38,651 nt of DNA from Pseudomonas sp. GD04091 (GCF_029836165.1 NZ_JAOEBG010000035.1:1-38651), one strand, 5' to 3'; positions 1 to 7,126 are shown, numbered from the stretch's first letter. A program made the numbers and translations. The notes: a model not told the origin generated them from the letters alone.

Positions 1-82
1 GTTCCTTTTTGATCCTTCAAAAAGGAACTCGCCGTAAGGGCGAAAAGGTGACTATGCGTCACCATCGCAAATGAATGCGCCT
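1..82 (-). repeat. Dispersed structured repeat, copy A (runs off left edge)
   Basis: Read on the minus strand, this stretch matches copy B (from 182) and copy C (from 38525): a GCGCATTCATTT box, a short variable segment, TCACCTTTTCGCCCTTACGGCGA, then a long hairpin. Hairpin 1 is TCGCC/GGCGA with a CTTAC loop (29-43). Hairpin 2 directly abuts it (1-28): two perfect 12-base arms, GTTCCTTTTTGA and TCAAAAAGGAAC, around a 4-base loop. The arm sequence differs from copies B and C but is fully complementary. The rest of the element lies outside the window. No protein is credible here. Confidence 0.8.
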
Positions 83-109
83 ATAACTTTCAAAACAGAC
101 TATTTAAAA

Positions 110-151
110 GTCAAAGTCAAAGTCAAAGTCAAAGTCAAAGTCAAAGTCAAA
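110..151. repeat. Tandem hexamer array (GTCAAA)7
   Basis: Seven perfect back-to-back copies of GTCAAA (TTTGAC on the other strand) fill 42 bases between inverted repeat copies A and B. The hexamer cannot be translated usefully on either strand in context, and unit length and lack of spacers exclude a CRISPR array. Such arrays commonly vary in copy number by slippage. Function unknown. Confidence 0.95.
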
Positions 152-181
152 TGCGATCGGCGTGGGTTTCTACAGTTGTAA

Positions 182-335
182 GCGCATTCATTTACGATAT
201 CGACGCATAGTCACCTTTTCGCCCTTACGGCGAGTCACTTTTTGTCAAACGCGACAAAAAGTAACCAAAAAACGCTGCGCTCCATTCATCCGGCCCTCCG
301 CTTCGCTCCGGGTCCCCTCACTCCGGCCTTGCTCC
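182..335 (+). repeat. Dispersed structured repeat, copy B
   Basis: This is the plus-oriented partner of copy A, about 100 bases from it, head to head. The order is the GCGCATTCATTT box (182-193), hairpin 1 TCGCC-CTTAC-GGCGA (219-233), and hairpin 2 immediately after it (arms 234-246 and 253-265, 12 of 13 pairs). Then comes a CGCTCCATTCAT stretch and a CCC...GGG segment that aligns with copy C. The right boundary is uncertain; related GC-rich palindromes continue to about 400. A 63-codon ORF inside it is judged spurious. Confidence 0.8.
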
Positions 336-353
336 CGGGAGGACCGCGCTGCA

Positions 354-398
354 GGGCCCATCCTGGGCCCCAGCGCTTGACGGGCATCCATGCCCGTC
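354..398. repeat. Two adjacent GC-rich palindromes
   Basis: GGGCCC-ATCCT-GGGCCC occupies 354-370. GACGGGCAT-CC-ATGCCCGTC occupies 379-398, a perfect 9-base stem with a 2-base loop. They lie downstream of copy B and may be its continuation. No T-run follows, so they do not look like ordinary terminators. Confidence 0.7.
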
Positions 399-521
399 AC
401 CTCCCTCCGCAAGGCCTGCGTTCGGCCTCCTGAAGTCGCGAAAGTACGGGCGGCGCCTGGGCTGGCGAAGCTGTCGCTAGCTGACGGTCTGGCTAATCTT
501 CCGGCCACCAAGCTGTATGAA

Positions 522-564
522 TCACCTACATGGGTTACACAGGAGTTCACTCACATAGGTGACA
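522..564 (-). repeat. Pair of 18-bp imperfect direct repeats, possible IS end relic
   Basis: On the minus strand, TGTCACCTATGTGAGTGA (547-564) and TGTAACCCATGTAGGTGA (522-539) match at 14 of 18 positions, 25 bases apart. Tandem TGTNACC-type units of this sort resemble the multiple terminal repeats of IS21-family elements. No transposase or second end is visible, so at most this is a remnant. It sits just downstream of the decarboxylase gene and could alternatively be a regulatory or terminator-like element. Confidence 0.35.
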
Positions 565-572
565 ACCCTGAC

Positions 573-959
573 TTAATCCGTAGCGTTCGCCTGATAACTA
601 TCAATCACTTCCTGCGCCGCCCGAAACGCATCGATCGCCGCCGGCACCCCGCCATACACCGCACAATGCAGCAGCGCCTCGCGGATCTCCTCAACGGTGC
701 AACCGTTGTTAAGCGCCCCGCGTACGTGCCCCTTGAGCTCCTGCGGGCACTTGAGCGCGGTCAGGGTGGCCAGGGTGATCAGGCTGCGGGTCTTCAGCGG
801 CAGCCCGTCACGGGCCCAGACACTCCCCCAGGCATGCTCGTTGACGAAGTCCTGCAGCGGTTGGGTGAACGCGGTCGCGTTGTCCAGGGCGCGATCGACG
901 AAGGCGTCGCCCATCACCTGGCGGCGCATGCTTTCGCCGGTCTGTTTCGTGTCTGCCAT
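573..959 (-). CDS. Carboxymuconolactone decarboxylase family protein (PcaC-like)
   Basis: The 128-residue protein belongs to the AhpD/CMD alpha-helical family. It resembles PcaC, which decarboxylates 4-carboxymuconolactone in the protocatechuate branch of the beta-ketoadipate pathway. PcaC-like blocks include MGDAFVDRAL near the N terminus, HAWGSVWAR, LKTRSLITLATL in the middle, and ALNNGCTVEEIREALLHCAV followed by YGGVPAA near the C terminus. No other pca gene is nearby; the upstream neighbour on the same strand is a cation antiporter, 10 bases away. The protein may therefore be a PcaC paralogue acting on another substrate, or an AhpD-like antioxidant protein. Family is secure, substrate is not. 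Confidence 0.85.
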   Translation of the reverse strand: MADTKQTGESMRRQVMGDAFVDRALDNATAFTQPLQDFVNEHAWGSVWARDGLPLKTRSLITLATLTALKCPQELKGHVRGALNNGCTVEEIREALLHCAVYGGVPAAIDAFRAAQEVIDSYQANATD

Positions 960-969
960 GTTGTTTTCC

Positions 970-2013
970 TTAGTGTTGGCGGCGCCAGGCTCGGACGGTG
1001 GTGTACAGCAGCACCACGGCGAGCACCGGCATGATGTAGAACAGCATCAGTCGTTCAAGACGCTCGGCCAACGGCATGCCGGTGGTGAAGGCCACCACAT
1101 GCAGGCCATAGGCCAGGTAAAGGCACAGGAACACCAGGCCTTCGGCGCGGGTGACCCGGTAGCCGGAGTAGAACACCGGCAGGCACAGGGCGGCGACGCC
1201 AAGCATCACTGGCAGGTCGAAGTCCAGGGCGTTGGGCGAGATCGACAGCGGTTCGGGGGTGACCATCGCAGTCAGCCCCAGCACGGCCAGCACGTTGAAC
1301 AGGTTGCTGCCGATCACCGTGCCCACGGCGATTTCCCGCTCGCCGCGCAGGGCCGCGATCAGCGCGGCGGCGAGCTCCGGCAGCGAGGTGCACACGGCCA
1401 CCACGGTCAGGCCGATGATGCGCTCGGACAGCCCCAGGTCGGTGGCCACTTCCACGGCGGCTTCGAGCACCAGGTGACCGGCCAGGCTCAACAGGCCGAG
1501 GCCCGACAGGATCAGTAGCAGGGCGCCGCTCCAGAAGCGCCAAGGGCTGGCATGCACGGTGCTGGGGGCCGGGTAGGTGCGGGCATAGTGACGTGACTGG
1601 TGCCAGAGCATGCCCAGGTAGCCGAGCAGACCGAGCAGCAACAGGCCGCCTTCCAGGCGGCCCAGCTCACCGTTGAGCGCCAGCAGGTAGACCAGGGTGC
1701 TGGCGAGGATCATCAGCGGGATATCCAGGCGCACCAGCTGGCGCGACACGCGCAGCGGAATGATCAATGCCGCCAGGCCGAGGATCACCAGCACGTTGAA
1801 GATGTTGCTGCCCACGACGCTGCCCACCGCGACGTCCGGCGCGCCCTGGTAGGCGGCCTGCAGGCTCACGGTCAGCTGGGGCGCGGTGCTGCCGAAGGCT
1901 ACCAGGCTCAGACCGATGATCAGCGGGCGTACGTGCAGGCGAGTGGCCAGGCGCAGCGCGGCGCGCACCAGCAGTTCGGCGCCGATGATCAGCAGCAGCA
2001 GGCCCAGGCCCAA
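970..2013 (-). CDS. Calcium/sodium antiporter (YrbG/CaCA family)
   Basis: This inner-membrane cation exchanger has two inverted Na_Ca_ex halves. Each carries a signature: GSVVGSNIFNVLVILGL in the first half and GTVIGSNLFNVLAVLGL in the second. Hydrophobic helices fill nearly the whole protein, and a short polar loop (QSRHYARTYP) separates the halves. The start is unclear. TTG at 2013 leaves helix 1 intact but has no good ribosome-binding site. The frame stays open upstream to an ATT at 2079, which overlaps the rlpA stop and follows an AAGG, adding about 22 residues. Tight linkage to rlpA suggests translational coupling. The ion transported cannot be fixed from sequence. Confidence 0.85.
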   Translation of the reverse strand: MGLGLLLLIIGAELLVRAALRLATRLHVRPLIIGLSLVAFGSTAPQLTVSLQAAYQGAPDVAVGSVVGSNIFNVLVILGLAALIIPLRVSRQLVRLDIPLMILASTLVYLLALNGELGRLEGGLLLLGLLGYLGMLWHQSRHYARTYPAPSTVHASPWRFWSGALLLILSGLGLLSLAGHLVLEAAVEVATDLGLSERIIGLTVVAVCTSLPELAAALIAALRGEREIAVGTVIGSNLFNVLAVLGLTAMVTPEPLSISPNALDFDLPVMLGVAALCLPVFYSGYRVTRAEGLVFLCLYLAYGLHVVAFTTGMPLAERLERLMLFYIMPVLAVVLLYTTVRAWRRQH

Positions 2014-2074
2014 TCGCAGCAGGCTGAAGGCGGGGAGGGTGGCCAGGTCGAAAATGGCAAGGGCTCCAGTCAGG

Positions 2075-2449
2075 TCAATCGCTCAGACCTTGTACCCGGA
2101 CTCGCGCGGTTCCGCTACGGAGCATGCCGATTTTTTCCGCGGCGGCGCGTGACAGGTCGATCAGTCGGCCGCGGGTGTGCGGGCCACGGTCGTTGATGCG
2201 CACCACGACGCTGCGCTGGTTGGCGAGGTTGGTCACCAGCACCCGGCTGCCGAAGGGCAGGCTGCGGTGGGCGGCGGTGAGGCCGTGCTGGTTGAAGGGC
2301 TCGCCGCTGGCGGTGCGCTTGCCGTGGTGGCGGGCGCCATAGTAAGAGGCGGTGCCGGTGTGGTCGTAGCCGCGCGGGTCGATGTCATGGCTGGCGCAGC
2401 CGGCCAGGAGGGAAAAGAGGGTGAGGGTGGTGAGGGAACGCTTCAGCAA
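2075..2449 (-). CDS. Small RlpA-type lipoprotein (double-psi beta-barrel)
   Basis: The 124-residue protein starts with a lipoprotein signal peptide ending in the lipobox LLAGC. The mature part is essentially one DPBB domain, with the family blocks GTASYYG, GKRTASGE, LPFGSRVLVTN, VVVRINDRGPH and RLIDLSRAAAEKIG. RlpA proteins are outer-membrane lipoproteins, and P. aeruginosa RlpA cleaves denuded glycan strands at the septum. This one lacks the C-terminal SPOR domain that targets RlpA to the septum, so it is a short paralogue of uncertain localisation. The start is TTG, supported by a GGAG eight bases upstream. A REP hairpin lies behind it at 2495-2555. Confidence 0.85.
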   Translation of the reverse strand: MLKRSLTTLTLFSLLAGCASHDIDPRGYDHTGTASYYGARHHGKRTASGEPFNQHGLTAAHRSLPFGSRVLVTNLANQRSVVVRINDRGPHTRGRLIDLSRAAAEKIGMLRSGTARVRVQGLSD

Positions 2450-2494
2450 TTCGGATGCTCCGGTTCTGGCACTGGGACCGCTGCGCGGTCCTTT

Positions 2495-2555
2495 CGCGAC
2501 ACAAGGCCGCTCCCACAGGTGCTGCTTGATCCTGTGGGAGCGGCCTTGCGTCGCG
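2495..2555. repeat. REP-type inverted pair between rlpA-like gene and gatB
   Basis: Arms 2495-2519 and 2531-2555 pair at 24 of 25 positions around an 11-base loop. The core is ACAAGGCCGCTCCCACAGG, flanked by CGCGAC, the family also seen at 23122-23225. A smaller hairpin, GGACCG-CTGCG-CGGTCC, lies just outside at 2475-2491. Repeats of this kind in Pseudomonas are mobilised REP/REPIN elements. Between genes they may also end transcripts or stabilise their 3' ends. Confidence 0.85.
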
Positions 2556-2587
2556 ATCGAGGGCCAAGCCCTCGCCGCGTACTCAGA

Positions 2588-4033
2588 TCACCCTTCGAGC
2601 TTGGCCTTGAGCAATTGGTTCACTTGCCCCGGGTTGGCCTTGCCTTTGGAGGCCTTCATCGCCTGGCCGACGAAGAAGCCGAACATCTTGCCGCGCTTGG
2701 CCTCGTCGGCGGCGCGGTACTGTTCGACCTGTTCGGCGTTGGCGGCGAGCATCTCGTCGAGCATCTTGTCGATCGCACCGGTGTCGGTGACCTGCTTGAG
2801 GCCTTTGCTGTCGATGATGCTGTCGGCATCGCCTTCACCGGCGGCCATGGCCTCGAACACGGTCTTGGCGATCTTGCCGCTGATGGTGTTGTCGCGGATG
2901 CGCAGCAGCATGCCTCCGAGGTGCTCGGCGCTGACCGGCGACTGGTCGATCTCCACGCCCAGCTTGTTCAGCAGGCTGCCCAGCTCGACCATGACCCAGT
3001 TGGCGGCCAGCTTGGCGTCGCCACCGATCTTCACCACTTGCTCGAAGTAGTCGGCCTGCTCGCGGCTGGAAGCCAGCACGTTGGCGTCGTAGGCGGACAG
3101 CCCGTATTGGCTCTGGAAGCGCTCGACCTTCTGCGTCGGCAGCTCGGGCAGCGCGGCGCGCACGGTCTCGAGGAAGCCTGGCTCGATGACCACCGGCAGC
3201 AGGTCCGGGTCGGGGAAGTAACGGTAGTCGTTGGCTTCCTCCTTGCTGCGCATGGAGCGGGTCTCGTCCTTGTTCGGGTCGTACAGGCGGGTTTCCTGCA
3301 CCACCTTGCCGCCATCCTCGATCAGGTCGATCTGGCGCTGGATCTCGCTGTTGATCGCACGTTCGATGAAGCGGAACGAGTTGACGTTCTTGATCTCGCA
3401 GCGGGTGCCGAACTCGGCCTGGCCTTTCGGGCGCACCGAGACGTTGCAGTCGCAGCGCAGCGAACCTTCGGCCATGTTGCCGTCGCAGATGCCCAGGTAA
3501 CGCACCAGGGCATGGATCGCCTTGACGTAGGCCACGGCTTCCTTGGCGCTGCGCATGTCCGGCTCGGAGACGATCTCCAGCAGCGGGGTGCCGGCGCGGT
3601 TAAGGTCGATGCCGGTGGCGCCGTTGAAGTCTTCGTGCAGGCTCTTGCCGGCGTCTTCCTCGAGGTGCGCGCGGGTCACGCCGATGCGCTTGATCGTGCC
3701 GTCTTCCAGGGCGATATCCAGATGGCCCTTGCCGACGATCGGCAGGTCCATCTGGCTGATCTGGTAGCCCTTGGGCAGGTCCGGGTAGAAGTAGTTCTTG
3801 CGCGCGAACACGTTGCGCGGGCCGATCTCGGCGTCGATCGCCAGGCCGAACATGCACGCCATGCGCACGGCTTCCTGGTTGAGTACCGGCAACACGCCGG
3901 GCATCCCCAGGTCGACCAGGCTGGCCTGGGTGTTCGGCTCGGAGCCGAAGGTGGTGGCGCTGCCGGAGAAGATCTTCGACTGGGTGGCGAGCTGGGTATG
4001 AATCTCCAGCCCGATCACAACTTCCCATTGCAT
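2588..4033 (-). CDS. gatB: Asp-tRNA(Asn)/Glu-tRNA(Gln) amidotransferase subunit B
   Basis: The 481-residue protein is full length for GatB. It starts with WEVVIGLEIHTQL and contains the hallmark GSLRCDCNVSVRPKG followed by FGTRCEIKNVNSF. The C-terminal third is the GatB/YqeY tRNA-binding domain, ending in GQVNQLLKAKL. GatB binds the misacylated tRNA and phosphorylates its Glu or Asp side chain, using ATP, before amidation with ammonia channelled from GatA. It lies 11 bases downstream of gatA and is the last gene of gatC-gatA-gatB. Known Pseudomonas have this indirect route for Asn-tRNA and also GlnRS, so Asn-tRNA is the likelier substrate here. Confidence 0.98.
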   Translation of the reverse strand: MQWEVVIGLEIHTQLATQSKIFSGSATTFGSEPNTQASLVDLGMPGVLPVLNQEAVRMACMFGLAIDAEIGPRNVFARKNYFYPDLPKGYQISQMDLPIVGKGHLDIALEDGTIKRIGVTRAHLEEDAGKSLHEDFNGATGIDLNRAGTPLLEIVSEPDMRSAKEAVAYVKAIHALVRYLGICDGNMAEGSLRCDCNVSVRPKGQAEFGTRCEIKNVNSFRFIERAINSEIQRQIDLIEDGGKVVQETRLYDPNKDETRSMRSKEEANDYRYFPDPDLLPVVIEPGFLETVRAALPELPTQKVERFQSQYGLSAYDANVLASSREQADYFEQVVKIGGDAKLAANWVMVELGSLLNKLGVEIDQSPVSAEHLGGMLLRIRDNTISGKIAKTVFEAMAAGEGDADSIIDSKGLKQVTDTGAIDKMLDEMLAANAEQVEQYRAADEAKRGKMFGFFVGQAMKASKGKANPGQVNQLLKAKLEG

Positions 4034-4044
4034 GTGTGAACTCC

Positions 4045-5496
4045 TCAGAAGCCGTTGGGGGCGCGGGTGTGCCAGTCGGTGACTTGCTGGTAACGGTGCG
4101 CGATGTTGAGCAGGCGGCCTTCCTGGAAGTACGGGGCCAGCAGTTGCACGCCCACCGGCAGGCCGTCGACGAAGCCGGCCGGCATCGACAGGCCCGGCAG
4201 GCCCGCCAGGTTGGCGGTGATGGTGTAGACGTCTTCCAGGTACGCGGCGACCGGGTCGGCGCTCTTGGCGCCGAGCTTCCAGGCCGGGTTCGGCGTGGTC
4301 GGGCCGAGGATCACGTCGACGTCGTGGAACGCGGCCATGAAGTCGTTCTTGATCAGGCGGCGGATCTGCTGCGCCTTGACGTAGTAGGCGTCGTAGTAGC
4401 CTGCCGACAGCGCGTAGGTGCCGACCATGATGCGGCGCTGCACTTCGACACCGAAGCCTTCGCCACGGGAGCGCTTGTACAGGTCGGTGAGGTCCTTGGG
4501 ATCCTCGCAGCGATAGCCGAAGCGCACGCCGTCGAAGCGCGACAGGTTGGAGGAGGCTTCCGCCGGGGCGATCACGTAGTACGCCGGAATGGCGTGCTGC
4601 ATGTTCGGCAGGCTGATTTCCTTGACCACCGCGCCGAGCTTTTCCAGCTCCTTGACGCTGGCCTGGACCAGCTCGGCGATGCGCGGGTCGAGGCCGGCGC
4701 CGAAGTACTCTTTTGGCAGGCCGATGCGCAGGCCTTGCAGCGAGGCGTTGAGGTCGGCGCTGAAATTCGGCACTGGCTCATCGACCGAGGTCGAGTCCTT
4801 GGCGTCGAAGCCGGCCATGCCTTGCAGCAGCAGGGCGCAGTCTTCGGCGGTGCGGGCCATCGGGCCACCCTGGTCGAGGCTCGAGGCGTAGGCAATCATG
4901 CCCCAGCGCGAAACGCGGCCGTAGGTCGGCTTCAGGCCGGTGAGGTTGGTCAGTGCGGCCGGCTGGCGGATCGAGCCGCCGGTGTCGGTACCGGTGGCGA
5001 CGGGCAGCAGGCGCGCGGCCACGGCGGCGGCCGAGCCACCGGACGAGCCGCCCGGCACGTGTTCGAGGTTCCACGGGTTCTTCACCGCGCCGTAGTGGCT
5101 GGACTCGTTGGCCGAGCCCATGGCGAATTCGTCCATGTTGGTCTTGCCCAGGGTGACCATGCCGGCCTCGGCCAGCCTGGCGACCACGGTGGCATCGTAC
5201 GGCGCGGTGAAGCTGTCGAGCATCTTCGAACCGCAGCTGGTGCGCACGCCGTTGGTGCAGAACAGGTCCTTGTGGGCGATCGGCGCGCCCAGTAGGGCGC
5301 CTGTCTCGCCGGCGGCGCGACGGGCGTCGGCGGCGCGGGCCTGTTCCAGGGCCAGGTCTTCGGTGAGGGTGATGAAGCTGTTGAGCTGTGGGTCGAGCTG
5401 CTTGATGCGCGACAGCAGCGCGCCGGTCAGCTCCTGCGAGGAGAACGACTTGTCGGCGAGGCCACGGGCGATCTCGGCCAGGGTGAGTTGATGCAT
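4045..5496 (-). CDS. gatA: Asp-tRNA(Asn)/Glu-tRNA(Gln) amidotransferase subunit A
   Basis: The 483-residue protein is an amidase-signature enzyme. The catalytic Ser-cis-Ser-Lys triad is visible: Lys76 in APIAHKDLFC, Ser151 in PGGSSGGSAAA and Ser175 in TGTDTGGSIRQPAA. GatA hydrolyses glutamine and passes the ammonia to the GatB active site. The gene sits between gatC, 15 bases upstream, and gatB, and is probably co-transcribed with them from the region before 5799. Length and motifs are normal for the family, and the ATG start is well placed. Confidence 0.98.
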   Translation of the reverse strand: MHQLTLAEIARGLADKSFSSQELTGALLSRIKQLDPQLNSFITLTEDLALEQARAADARRAAGETGALLGAPIAHKDLFCTNGVRTSCGSKMLDSFTAPYDATVVARLAEAGMVTLGKTNMDEFAMGSANESSHYGAVKNPWNLEHVPGGSSGGSAAAVAARLLPVATGTDTGGSIRQPAALTNLTGLKPTYGRVSRWGMIAYASSLDQGGPMARTAEDCALLLQGMAGFDAKDSTSVDEPVPNFSADLNASLQGLRIGLPKEYFGAGLDPRIAELVQASVKELEKLGAVVKEISLPNMQHAIPAYYVIAPAEASSNLSRFDGVRFGYRCEDPKDLTDLYKRSRGEGFGVEVQRRIMVGTYALSAGYYDAYYVKAQQIRRLIKNDFMAAFHDVDVILGPTTPNPAWKLGAKSADPVAAYLEDVYTITANLAGLPGLSMPAGFVDGLPVGVQLLAPYFQEGRLLNIAHRYQQVTDWHTRAPNGF

Positions 5497-5511
5497 GGCA
5501 GGCGCTATCCC

Positions 5512-5799
5512 TTAATCGATGACTTTCGGAACCAGGTACAGACCGTTCTCGGTCGACGGGGCGACGGCCTGGTAGCGGTCGCGCTGGTTGCTTTCGGTGA
5601 CTTGGTCGGGGCGCAGGCGCTGGGTGGTTTCCAGCGGGTGGGCGAGCGGCTCGATGCCGCTGGTGTCGACGGCTTGCATCTGGTCGACCAGCCCGAGAAT
5701 ACTGTTCAAGGCATCGGTAATGCGTGGCAGTTCGCCTTCATTCAGGCCCAGGCGGGCCAGATGAGCGATCTTTTCCACGTCGGAGCGTTGAAGCGCCAT
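5512..5799 (-). CDS. gatC: Asp-tRNA(Asn)/Glu-tRNA(Gln) amidotransferase subunit C
   Basis: GatC is the small subunit that wraps around the GatA-GatB interface and stabilises the complex. The ATG at 5799 gives 95 residues beginning MALQRSDVEKIAHLARL, the usual GatC N terminus. It is preceded by a GGAGAT-type ribosome-binding site. The longer open frame starting at 5850 adds 17 residues without family support and was not used. Residues 40-75 contain the typical VDTSGIEPLAHP and LRPDQVTE blocks. It is the first gene of gatCAB, divergent from mreB across about 200 bases that should hold both promoters. Confidence 0.95.
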   Translation of the reverse strand: MALQRSDVEKIAHLARLGLNEGELPRITDALNSILGLVDQMQAVDTSGIEPLAHPLETTQRLRPDQVTESNQRDRYQAVAPSTENGLYLVPKVID

Positions 5800-5929
5800 G
5801 GGGATCTCCAGGGAAACGAAAAACGGAATAGGTCCGCAGATGAGGAACATGTCGGGATTCTGGCGGTCAAAGGGCCGCGATCATCGGCTGGCATGCTCGG
5901 AAAAACAGCCAATTTAACATATTGGCTCC

Positions 5930-5958
5930 TTGCCCAAAATCCCTGCCATTGTTAGAGT
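5930..5958 (+). promoter_or_regulatory. Candidate sigma-70 promoter for mreB
   Basis: TTGCCC (5930-5935) and TAGAGT (5953-5958) are separated by 17 bases, each matching 4 of 6 consensus positions. They lie about 45 bases before the mreB ATG in the gatC-mreB divergent region. The match is modest and the call is inference only. Confidence 0.35.
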
Positions 5959-6002
5959 TTGCCGCACTTTTTTACCCACGCTTTCCCCAGGGTCACTTTC
6001 CC

Positions 6003-7040
6003 ATGTTCAAGAAACTGCGTGGCATGTTCTCCAGCGATCTGTCCATCGACCTGGGTACTGCCAACACCCTTATTTACGTGCGTGAGCGCGGTATCGTCCT
6101 GAATGAGCCCTCGGTGGTTGCCATCCGTACCCACGGCAACCAGAAAAGCGTCGTCGCAGTCGGTACCGAAGCCAAGCGCATGCTGGGCCGCACCCCCGGC
6201 AACATCGCTGCCATTCGTCCGATGAAGGACGGCGTGATCGCCGACTTCAGCGTTTGTGAAAAGATGTTGCAGTACTTCATCAACAAGGTGCACGAAAACA
6301 GCTTCCTGCAGCCCAGCCCACGCGTGCTGATCTGCGTGCCGTGCAAATCCACCCAGGTGGAGCGCCGTGCCATCCGTGAATCGGCCCTCGGTGCCGGTGC
6401 CCGTGAAGTGTTCCTGATCGAAGAGCCGATGGCCGCCGCCATCGGTGCCGGCCTGCCGGTCGAAGAGGCCCGTGGCTCGATGGTCGTCGACATCGGTGGC
6501 GGTACCACCGAGATCGCCCTGATCTCGCTCAACGGCGTGGTCTACGCCGAGTCCGTGCGTGTCGGCGGCGACCGTTTCGACGAAGCCATCGTCACCTACG
6601 TGCGCCGCAACTACGGCAGCCTGATCGGCGAATCCACCGCCGAGCGCATCAAGCAGGAAATCGGTACCGCCTACCCGGGCGGCGAAGTGCGCGAAGTCGA
6701 CGTTCGTGGCCGCAACCTGGCCGAGGGCGTGCCGCGTGCCTTCACCCTGAACTCCAACGAAGTGCTCGAAGCCCTGCAGGAGTCCCTGGCGACCATCGTC
6801 CAGGCGGTCAAGAGCGCCCTGGAGCAGTCGCCGCCGGAGCTGGCCTCGGACATCGCCGAGCGTGGCCTGGTGCTGACCGGTGGTGGTGCGCTGCTGCGCG
6901 ACCTGGACAAGCTGCTGGCCCAGGAGACCGGCCTGCCGGTGATCGTCGCCGAAGACCCGCTGACCTGCGTCGCCCGCGGCGGTGGCCGTGCCCTGGAGAT
7001 GATGGACAAGCACGCCATGGACCTGCTCTCCAGCGAGTGA
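6003..7040 (+). CDS. mreB: Rod shape-determining protein MreB
   Basis: MreB is the bacterial actin homologue. It forms membrane-associated filaments that guide the lateral wall elongation complex. The 345-residue product begins MFKKLRGMFSSDLSIDLGTA; the phosphate-1 loop is DLGTANT (16-22), phosphate-2 is DIGGGTTEI (from Asp163), and a GLVLTGGGALLRDLD adenosine-binding loop lies near the C terminus. The N-terminal amphipathic segment MFKKLRGMF fits the membrane anchor known in MreB. The ATG at 6003 is preferred to the upstream in-frame start at 5922 because family members start here. It is the first gene of mreBCD, but 163 bases separate it from mreC. Confidence 0.98.
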   Translation: MFKKLRGMFSSDLSIDLGTANTLIYVRERGIVLNEPSVVAIRTHGNQKSVVAVGTEAKRMLGRTPGNIAAIRPMKDGVIADFSVCEKMLQYFINKVHENSFLQPSPRVLICVPCKSTQVERRAIRESALGAGAREVFLIEEPMAAAIGAGLPVEEARGSMVVDIGGGTTEIALISLNGVVYAESVRVGGDRFDEAIVTYVRRNYGSLIGESTAERIKQEIGTAYPGGEVREVDVRGRNLAEGVPRAFTLNSNEVLEALQESLATIVQAVKSALEQSPPELASDIAERGLVLTGGGALLRDLDKLLAQETGLPVIVAEDPLTCVARGGGRALEMMDKHAMDLLSSE

Positions 7041-7069
7041 TCGCTGCGCAGTAGCCCATACCCAGGTTT

Positions 7070-7126
7070 ACAGGTGGCACGCACAGTGCTACCTGTATGC
7101 GCTGTGCTGGCGCCCGGTCGGGCGCC
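7070..7126 (+). promoter_or_regulatory. Two hairpins in the mreB-mreC intergenic leader
   Basis: The first hairpin has arms 7070-7078 and 7088-7096 (ACAGGTGGC with GCTACCTGT, one G-T pair). The second is GGCGCCC-GGTC-GGGCGCC at 7109-7126, a perfect 7-base stem followed by only three T residues. They could attenuate or process the mreB transcript so that mreCD is expressed below mreB. A partial terminator is the simplest reading. Confidence 0.5.

Noticed and set aside
110..151. Tandem repeats as a CRISPR array
   Set aside because: The unit is 6 bases with no spacers, and no cas genes are present.
242..433. 63-codon ORF over repeat copy B
   Set aside because: It lies entirely inside a structured repeat, has no ribosome-binding site or domain, and reading frames like it are expected from the GC-rich repeat sequence.
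2177..4039. 620-codon ORF on the plus strand opposite gatB
   Set aside because: It mirrors the conserved gatB frame on the other strand. Long antisense frames are common in high-GC coding DNA, and its composition is Val/Gly/His/Asp-rich with no domain.
5922..6002. Longer mreB N terminus starting at 5922
   Set aside because: The extra 27 residues cover the likely promoter region and are not part of the MreB family; MFKKLRGMF is the normal start.
7109..7126. Full Rho-independent terminator between mreB and mreC
   Set aside because: The stem is good but only three T residues follow, so it was kept as a structured leader and not called a terminator.
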